Source: Stieleria sedimenti
GTDB lineage: Bacteria; Planctomycetota; Planctomycetia; Pirellulales; Pirellulaceae
Length of the DNA: 57,558 nucleotides
Direction of reading: 5' to 3'
NCBI RefSeq assembly: GCF_025060895.1
Contig: NZ_JANZKV010000174.1
Coordinates: 1 to 57,558, forward strand
The notes beneath the pieces are model-generated. The model was not told the origin of the DNA. It saw nothing but the letters and a program-made list of their open reading frames with translations, and made no database searches. Below, in pieces: positions 52,528 to 57,558 of this stretch. Within the stretch, counting starts at the first letter, position 1. The number at the start of each line of letters is the position of its first letter. The position numbers and the translations under genes are program-made.

Positions 52528-52731
52528 TCAGCCGCCGGACGTAGCGCGAGAGTTGGTCCAAAGCCATGCGCCGAGGATGAAGACCGCGACGCCGAACCAG
52601 CCGAATCCGTCCAATTCAGCGCGTGTCGCCGTCCCGAACGCCCATCCGAAACAGAATACCGACACAACTCCCCACAAAAGCCCCGGCTGTTGGTTGTCGT
52701 GCGTGGCGATCGGAGCGCGATAGGGATTCAT
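52528..52731 (-). CDS. Small membrane protein of the planctomycete MNPYxxP type
   Basis: 67 residues starting 'MNPYRAP', the N-terminal motif of many small planctomycete membrane proteins. Two hydrophobic helices follow (LLWGVVSVFCFGWAFG and WFGVAVFILGAWLW) with a polar turn between. The rest is short and polar. The function is unknown. It is on the minus strand and its stop lies 215 bp before the WbqC start. Confidence 0.6.
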   Translation of the reverse strand: MNPYRAPIATHDNQQPGLLWGVVSVFCFGWAFGTATRAELDGFGWFGVAVFILGAWLWTNSRATSGG

Positions 52732-52890
52732 GGCTTGCGAGCATGTCGAGACAATTGCTGGATGCTAGCAACCAGTATAGTCAACACATCCCCGTCGATG
52801 CGGTCCGCCCGCGTCAAAACTCCTTGACGCGCAGGATCCTGAATTCGACGCGACTTCCGTGACCGAGCAGCCCGATAAGGAAATCCTATT

Positions 52891-53262
52891 TTGAACACTC
52901 AAACCCTCTACAAGATCCTCGCGAAAGCCGATTGGGATGACGCGCAGGCCGCGGGCGTTTTCTCAGGCTGCGGCATCGATTTGACCGACGGCTTTATCCA
53001 CCTGTCCGACCACAACCAAGTCGAGGCGACGGCGAAGCTGTACTTTGCCGGGCGAGAGGATTTGCTGTTGCTGACAATCGAAGCGAGCAAACTGGGCGAG
53101 ACGCTGCGGTGGGAAGCGTCGCGCGACGGAGCTCTGTTCCCGCATGTCTATGGTGACATTCCACTCAACGCGGTGATTTCCGGCGATCCGTTGCCAATCA
53201 ATGACGACGGCAGCCATCGGTTTCCGGATTCGTTTGAACGGCTCGACCAAGAGACGGGGTGA
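52891..53262 (+). CDS. DUF952 family protein
   Basis: 123 residues. The start is TTG at 52891, supported by AAGGAA at 52878-52883; no ATG lies nearby. 'TLYKILAKADWDDAQAAG' and 'DLTDGFIHLSDHNQVEATAKLYFAG' are the DUF952 hallmark (glutathione S-transferase-associated in fusions), followed by 'EDLLLLTIEASKLGETLRWE', 'GALFPHVYGDIPLNAV'. The family is small, cytoplasmic and uncharacterised, with a fold related to ADP-ribosyltransferase-like proteins (from recall). Full family length is present. Confidence 0.85.
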   Translation: MNTQTLYKILAKADWDDAQAAGVFSGCGIDLTDGFIHLSDHNQVEATAKLYFAGREDLLLLTIEASKLGETLRWEASRDGALFPHVYGDIPLNAVISGDPLPINDDGSHRFPDSFERLDQETG

Positions 53263-53283
53263 TTGGGAAATCTGGTTGACAGC

Positions 53284-53365
53284 CTATTCGGTAGGGCATG
53301 CTGTGCATGCCATTCGTCTATTCGGTAGGGCATGCTGTGCATGCCATTCGTCATGCACAGCATGA
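53284..53365. repeat. 34-bp direct repeat with internal palindromes
   Basis: CTATTCGGTAGGGCATGCTG, continuing TGCATGCCATTCGT, occurs at 53284-53317 and again, identically, at 53318-53351. Each copy contains the palindrome-like GGCATGCTGTGCATGCC. The complementary CATGCACAGCATG follows directly at 53352-53365. The block lies between the convergent DUF952 and UDP-glucose pyrophosphorylase genes and may be a bidirectional terminator. Confidence 0.75.
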
Positions 53366-53391
53366 ACCGCTCGATTGTGCGACGGACGCCA

Positions 53392-54765
53392 TCAGCCGAA
53401 CGTCTGTTCGCCTTCGTAGGTTCCCGCCGGGACCGTCGCGGGAGTTTCTCCTCCGACCAGACTCGCGGTGCCTTGGATGGTGATGCCGGAGGACAGTTTC
53501 AGGTTCCCGCTGACGTTCAACGTCTCGCAGCTTCGCAGCGACGGCGTGTCATCAAACCGCTGGTCGAGGTCGCTGATCTTTTTGAAGTAGCGATCATTCA
53601 GGGCGACGTGTGGCGGGACGCCATTTCGCTGAGCGATCAGCCCCACTGAATAATCTTCGCGGACTTCATAGGCGTCGGAACGCACGGCGATCAGGTCACC
53701 GGTCGTTTTGACCGGAGCGAATCGTGACCGGGGAACGCGAATGGCATCGGTGTTGGGCAGCACTTCGATCGCGGCGCCCATCGCGGTTTCAAGCTGGTAG
53801 ACCGGCGTCGACGAAGGATCTTTCGGGTCGACCGTTTTTCGGTTGGTGATCGTCGGCAGCGAGACGACGCCATCGTTTGATTGCAGGAACTCGGACAGGG
53901 CGACCAAGTCGATCCACAGGTTGTTGGTGTTGAAGTAGCGATGCTTGGTGATGTCTTGAAACTGTCCTTCTTCTTCGTCGTGGCACTGGGCTTTTTCACG
54001 CAGCAACAGTTGTCCGTCGCCGCGACGGGCCAAGTGGCCGCCCTTGCGGTCCGCCGCCGTGCGATCGGCGACTTCCATCAAGAACGATTTCCCGCTTTCG
54101 ATGAAGTGCCCCAAAATGCTCAGATCCAAGGTCGCACCCAGGTTGTCCGCGTTGGAGACGAACAAGTAGCGCCGGCCTTCTTTGAGCAATCGTTCGAGCG
54201 TACCACTGGTCACCAAAGCCGCGTAAATGTCGCCGTGACCGGGAGGGCACCATTGCATCGATGGATCGGCCGGCCAGACGGCAGGTTCGAGCGTCTTGGC
54301 ATCGATTTTTGGGACTTGGTGCTGCAGGAACGAGATCACCTCCACATCGAGGTCGCCCAGCGCCGCAATCGCTTCGTCGGTTTGCGTTGCCGTCGAAAAG
54401 CTGTTCATCAGCACCAGCGGCACCGACAGCTGTTCGGCTTGGCGAAGGATGAAACTGAGGAACGAATCTTCACCACGCACAGGCAACAGAGACTTGGGGC
54501 CTTCCAAGCCCATCGATGTCCCCAGTCCGCCGTTGAGTTTCAACACGGCAACGGAATCGAGTCCAGCTCGACCGGCGTCTTGCATGGACGGCGGCAGTGT
54601 TTCGGCATCGACCACATCCGAGACCGGCTGGATCTCTGATTCGCGGATGTAGCTTTCCGTGCCTGAGCAGAGTTTTTCGTAGTGTTGCCGAAACAAGCCC
54701 TTCACAATGTCGGGGACGTCGGCGTTTTCGAGAACGGCTTGCACGGCGGGCCAATTAGAAGACAT
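53392..54765 (-). CDS. UTP-glucose-1-phosphate uridylyltransferase, UDPGP (eukaryote-like) family
   Basis: 457 residues. The nucleotide-binding loop is 'LKLNGGLGTSMGLEGPKSLLPV' (about residues 75-96), the UDPGP family signature, which differs from bacterial GalU. 'CPPGHGDIYAAL', 'LFVSNADNLGATLD' and 'YFNTNNLWIDL' are the substrate and metal sites; 'MGAAIEVLPNTDAIRVPRSRFAPVKTTGDLIAVRSD' is the uridine-side conserved block. It makes UDP-glucose from UTP and glucose-1-phosphate for polysaccharides. The UDPGP type in a bacterium is typical for Planctomycetes and some others. Its start is the first ATG, 105 bp upstream of the Nth stop. Confidence 0.92.
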   Translation of the reverse strand: MSSNWPAVQAVLENADVPDIVKGLFRQHYEKLCSGTESYIRESEIQPVSDVVDAETLPPSMQDAGRAGLDSVAVLKLNGGLGTSMGLEGPKSLLPVRGEDSFLSFILRQAEQLSVPLVLMNSFSTATQTDEAIAALGDLDVEVISFLQHQVPKIDAKTLEPAVWPADPSMQWCPPGHGDIYAALVTSGTLERLLKEGRRYLFVSNADNLGATLDLSILGHFIESGKSFLMEVADRTAADRKGGHLARRGDGQLLLREKAQCHDEEEGQFQDITKHRYFNTNNLWIDLVALSEFLQSNDGVVSLPTITNRKTVDPKDPSSTPVYQLETAMGAAIEVLPNTDAIRVPRSRFAPVKTTGDLIAVRSDAYEVREDYSVGLIAQRNGVPPHVALNDRYFKKISDLDQRFDDTPSLRSCETLNVSGNLKLSSGITIQGTASLVGGETPATVPAGTYEGEQTFG

Positions 54766-54869
54766 GTTTGGATGCGTCGACAGAGGAAATTTCTATTTGA
54801 TCGGTTGAGTTTATAGGTGTAAGGCGAGTCGCAGATCAGATCAAGTCCGTCAGGGTGAGGAGTCCGCCC

Positions 54870-55523
54870 TCACGGCTTTTTCAACGCGACCGGCTTTTTT
54901 CGATTCGGGTACAGCTCGCGGCAAAGGTCGCATTTGGTTCCGTCACAACCCCGCGCGGTACAGAACTCTCTCCCATAGAAGATGATCTGCAGATGCAACT
55001 TGTTCCACGATTCACGCGGAAACAATTTCTTCAGATCCGTTTCGGTTTGGACCACACTCTTTCCGCTGGAGAGTCCCCATCGCTGGGCGAGTCGGTGAAT
55101 GTGCGTGTCGACGGGAAACGCCGGAATCCCGAACGCCTGGGCCATGACCACACTGGCCGTCTTGTGACCGACGCCGGGCAAGGCCTCCAGCTCCTCGAAC
55201 GTTTGCGGAACCTGGCCCTCGTGTTTCTCGATCAGGATCTTGGATAAACCGTCAAGACTTTTGGCTTTTTGCTTGGACAGGCCCAGCGGACGAATGATCT
55301 CAAGGATCGTCTCTTGCCCCAGCGCGGCCATTTTCTGCGGCGTTCCGGCGACACGAAACAGCTCCGGAGTGACCTCGTTGACTTTCTTGTCGGTGCATTG
55401 CGCGCTCAACAAGACGGCAACGAGCAACGTGAACGCATCGGTGTGATCGAGCGGGATCGGCGTTTCGGGGTAGAGTTCGTCTAATCGCCGCTGCACCAGC
55501 GCGGCACGTTCATGCTTCAGCAT
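54870..55523 (-). CDS. nth: Endonuclease III (DNA glycosylase/AP lyase)
   Basis: 217 residues, the usual length. The helix-hairpin-helix is 'LPGVGHKTASVV' with catalytic K121; the catalytic aspartate is D139 in 'FPVDTHIHRL'. 'LLSAQCTDKKVNEVTP' is the classic N-terminal block. The Fe-S cluster cysteines are C188, C193, C198 and C201, i.e. spacing 4-4-2 rather than the usual 6-2-5 seen in Escherichia coli, so the cluster loop is altered. It excises oxidised pyrimidines and cuts the strand. It lies 34 bp after ruvB on the same strand, with which it may form a DNA-repair unit. Confidence 0.94.
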   Translation of the reverse strand: MLKHERAALVQRRLDELYPETPIPLDHTDAFTLLVAVLLSAQCTDKKVNEVTPELFRVAGTPQKMAALGQETILEIIRPLGLSKQKAKSLDGLSKILIEKHEGQVPQTFEELEALPGVGHKTASVVMAQAFGIPAFPVDTHIHRLAQRWGLSSGKSVVQTETDLKKLFPRESWNKLHLQIIFYGREFCTARGCDGTKCDLCRELYPNRKKPVALKKP

Positions 55524-55557
55524 CGTTGGCAGATCGCAAGCGGGAAGCTTACGCCAC

Positions 55558-56619
55558 TTAGAGGGTCGGCGGGGGCATTTTCATGTGCTCGAATGCCTTG
55601 CTGGTGGCCATTCGTCCGCGACGCGTTCGGACGATCAGTTCACTGCGTAACAGGAACGGTTCGACTTCGTCTTCCAACGTATCGCTGCTGACGTTCATCG
55701 TGTGGGCGATCGCTTCGAGCCCGCTGGGGCCACCGCCGAACACGCGGATCAACGTTTCCAGGTAGTTGCGATCCTGTTTATCCAATCCCAGTTTGTCGAT
55801 CCCGATCATGTCCAACGAATCACGGGCGACACCGATCGTGACGGACCCTTTCGCTTTGATTTGGGCGTAATCGCGAACCCAGTGCAGTCGATTGTTGGCC
55901 AAACGCGGCGTCCGACGACTTCGGCGCGCGATCTCTCCGGCGGCCGGTTGATCGATCTCGACGGACAGCTTTTTGGCGTTTCGAATCACCAGTTCGCAAA
56001 GCTGGTCGTCGCTGTACCATCCCAGGTGCTCGCGGATCTGGAATCGGTCACGCAGCGGCGCGCTCAGCATGCCGGCACGTGTGGTCGCGCCGATCAGGGT
56101 GAAGGGTTGCAGTTCAAAGTTCAATGTTCGAGCGTTGACCCCTTCGCCGAGCACGATGTCGATCCGGAAATCCTCCATTGCCGTGTACAGGTACTCTTCG
56201 ACCGCCTTGGGCACCCGGTGGATTTCGTCGATGAACAACACCGACTTTTCCGAGACATTGGTCAGATAGGGGAGCAAATCCTTGGGGGCACTCAGCCCGG
56301 CCCCGTTGGCCATTTGCACCGTTGTGCCCATTTCGGCCGGGATGACCGTCGCGAACGTCGTTTTGCCCAGCCCCGGAGGCCCGTCAAACAGGATGTGCCC
56401 GAGAGGTTCGCCGCGTCCGGTGGCCGCATCGATCGCAATCTTCAGCCGCTCGATCACATCACGCTGGCCGACCATTTCGTCCAGCCGACGCGGGCGCAGC
56501 TTTCTCTCCTGGTCGTCGGGACCCTCGGCACTGGCCGACGCAACGACCGGCGGATCTCCCGGCGGAAGATCACCCGGGACCGCGGGATCGGATTGTTGGT
56601 AGACTGCTTCTCGCGCCAT
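55558..56619 (-). CDS. ruvB: Holliday junction branch migration helicase subunit RuvB
   Basis: 353 residues from ATG 56619; the ATG at 56646 would add nine residues. Walker A 'DGPPGLGKTT' (about residues 80-88) and Walker B 'LFIDEIHR' are present, as are 'LIGATTRAGMLSAPLRDRF' (sensor 1 and the arginine region), 'RTPRLANNRLHWVRDYA' and the RuvB C-terminal winged helix 'GGGPSGLEAIAH'. 'YLTNVSEKSVLF' and 'NFELQPFTLIGATTRAG' are typical. It drives branch migration with RuvA, whose gene is not in the window. An acidic/proline-rich N-terminal extension precedes the core. Confidence 0.96.
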   Translation of the reverse strand: MAREAVYQQSDPAVPGDLPPGDPPVVASASAEGPDDQERKLRPRRLDEMVGQRDVIERLKIAIDAATGRGEPLGHILFDGPPGLGKTTFATVIPAEMGTTVQMANGAGLSAPKDLLPYLTNVSEKSVLFIDEIHRVPKAVEEYLYTAMEDFRIDIVLGEGVNARTLNFELQPFTLIGATTRAGMLSAPLRDRFQIREHLGWYSDDQLCELVIRNAKKLSVEIDQPAAGEIARRSRRTPRLANNRLHWVRDYAQIKAKGSVTIGVARDSLDMIGIDKLGLDKQDRNYLETLIRVFGGGPSGLEAIAHTMNVSSDTLEDEVEPFLLRSELIVRTRRGRMATSKAFEHMKMPPPTL

Positions 56620-56817
56620 TGGGTACTCATCCGTGTGGAAACGCATTTGCGACGAATTTTTTGCAACCGTTGTTTTAACCGAATTTGCCTTTCAAGTCGG
56701 CGCGAGATTTGATCGGTGCCCGACGATTCTCGGCCGGGGCAGGCCAATCCCCGCTTTGGAGACAGGCCAACGCCCCTGCAGATACCCCATCGGCACCGCC
56801 CACGCAAGGATTTTCCA

Positions 56818-57399
56818 ATGACTGACTCCCTCTCTTCCTCTCGTTCAATTGACGTCTCCGACCCCGCGATCGTCGCCCAATACGAGCCCTACCTGCGGAT
56901 GCTGGCGCGGACGCGGATGCGGCGGGCCTATCAGGCAAAAATCGGGGCCTCCGACATGGTGCAGCAGGCGATGATGCAGGCCGTGCAGGGATTCGAGGGG
57001 TTTCGCGGGTCCACCGAAGGCGAATTGTTGGCCTGGCTGAGGCAGATCCTGGCGCACCATCTGTGCCACCTCGATCGGGACCTTCACCGCGACAAACGCG
57101 ACATCCGCCGAGAACAATCGATGGAGCAGAAGCTCGCCGCCTCGTCGATGCGCCTGGAGGGACTCCTCGCCGGCGACGCTCCGACGCCCAGTCAGAACGT
57201 CGCGTTCGGCGAAAGCGTGATTCAGATCAGTCGGGCGATTGCCCAGCTTCCCGAAGCCCAGGCCGATGCCGTTCGGTTGCATTACTTGGAAGGCATGAAG
57301 TTAAGTGAAGTGGCCGCGGAGCTGGGGAAGTCGACCGGCGCCGTCGCGGGGCTGTTGCATCGCGGGATGAAGGCGTTGCGGAAGCAACTTGGGGAATGA
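56818..57399 (+). CDS. ECF-type sigma-70 factor (Rhodopirellula/Verrucomicrobium group)
   Basis: 193 residues from ATG 56818 with AAGGA just upstream; the open frame to 56716 is not family-like. Region 2 holds 'YEPYLRMLARTRM', 'IGASDMVQQAMMQAVQGFEGFRG' and 'WLRQILAHHLCHLDRDL'; region 4 holds 'AQADAVRLHYLEGMKLSEVAAELGKSTGAVAGLLHRGMKALRKQL', a clear helix-turn-helix for -35 recognition. No anti-sigma gene follows in the window. It would direct RNA polymerase to an unknown regulon. It is divergent from ruvB with a 198-bp gap. Confidence 0.92.
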   Translation: MTDSLSSSRSIDVSDPAIVAQYEPYLRMLARTRMRRAYQAKIGASDMVQQAMMQAVQGFEGFRGSTEGELLAWLRQILAHHLCHLDRDLHRDKRDIRREQSMEQKLAASSMRLEGLLAGDAPTPSQNVAFGESVIQISRAIAQLPEAQADAVRLHYLEGMKLSEVAAELGKSTGAVAGLLHRGMKALRKQLGE

Positions 57400-57470
57400 T
57401 GGTGTGCCCCTGCTCGCTGCGGAGCAGCGACACGGGGCGGCTGAAGCCCAATACCGCTAAGTTAACATGA

Positions 57471-57551
57471 ATGAGGGGGCCCGGACGCTGGCGCGAACCG
57501 GCTGATGTCAAACGAATATCAGCCGTTTGGCGCGAGCCTACGGGCCCTCAT
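57471..57551. repeat. Long near-perfect hairpin (element B, copy 2)
   Basis: ATGAGGGGGCCCGGACGCTG, continuing GCGCGAACCGGCTGAT to 57506, pairs with 57518-57551 (ATCAGCCGTTTGGCGCGAGC, then CTACGGGCCCTCAT) over about 34 bases with few mismatches and an 11-base loop. It lies 70 bp after the sigma-factor stop and shares its arms with the element at 18182-18270. It may act as its terminator or as a dispersed repeat. Confidence 0.8.
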
Positions 57552-57558
57552 CTGAAGA

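Overview
The window looks like a chromosomal segment of a planctomycete, most likely a Pirellulaceae (Rhodopirellula-like) marine bacterium. The evidence is a DUF1549/DUF1553 cytochrome-like protein paired with a DUF1501 protein, three secreted sulfatases, a LEPR-XLL export motif followed by a dockerin on a giant surface protein, a small 'MNPYxxP' membrane protein, a planctomycete-style ECF sigma factor, scattered short operons with many SD-less starts, and many intergenic palindromes. No tRNA, rRNA, CRISPR array or complete insertion sequence was found.

Layout. 1-4000: edge of what looks like a type VI secretion (T6SS) or related antagonism locus. It holds a two-FHA protein with a TIGR02270-like tail, converging on a two-gene unit: an alpha/beta-hydrolase and a membrane-anchored protein whose C-terminal half resembles the edema factor/ExoY nucleotidyl cyclase fold. 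4000-16100: polysaccharide-degradation style genes (two sulfatases, the DUF1501/PSD1 pair), two uncharacterised secreted proteins and a PQQ-type beta-propeller. 16078-16956: a GT2 glycosyltransferase. 16957-18419: about 1.46 kb without a convincing gene, holding a structured element that ends in a strong intrinsic terminator. 18420-24643: a double-length M16 peptidase, a small Rieske protein, and a sulfatase fused to an alpha/beta-hydrolase. 24662-24812: a relic of an EF-hand gene with an in-frame stop. 24805-25998: a CelD/BcsL-type acetyltransferase.

26315-40168: a giant 4520-residue LEPR-XLL/dockerin/DUF4114/VWA/cadherin-like/RHS protein with a short unique C-terminal tip, followed 18 bp later by a 90-residue orphan that may be its immunity protein. 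40566-47112: an outer-membrane-barrel-like protein flanked by related repeat elements, a Gfo/Idh/MocA oxidoreductase, a second PQQ propeller, and a ZIP metal transporter next to a DUF3500 protein. 47279-48376: a YcaQ/AlkX-type winged-helix protein. 48395-52312: a tightly coupled five-gene operon (WbqC family, two paralogous five-bladed propellers, GNAT, SAM methyltransferase), probably for synthesis or modification of a surface glycan. 52528-57399: a small membrane protein, a DUF952 protein, a eukaryote-type UDP-glucose pyrophosphorylase, endonuclease III, RuvB and an ECF sigma factor.

The strongest candidates for something undescribed are the cyclase-toxin-like effector unit at the left edge, the RHS tip plus candidate immunity gene, the sulfatase-esterase fusion, and the WbqC/propeller glycan operon. 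Family assignments come from motif recognition by eye; no database search was run.
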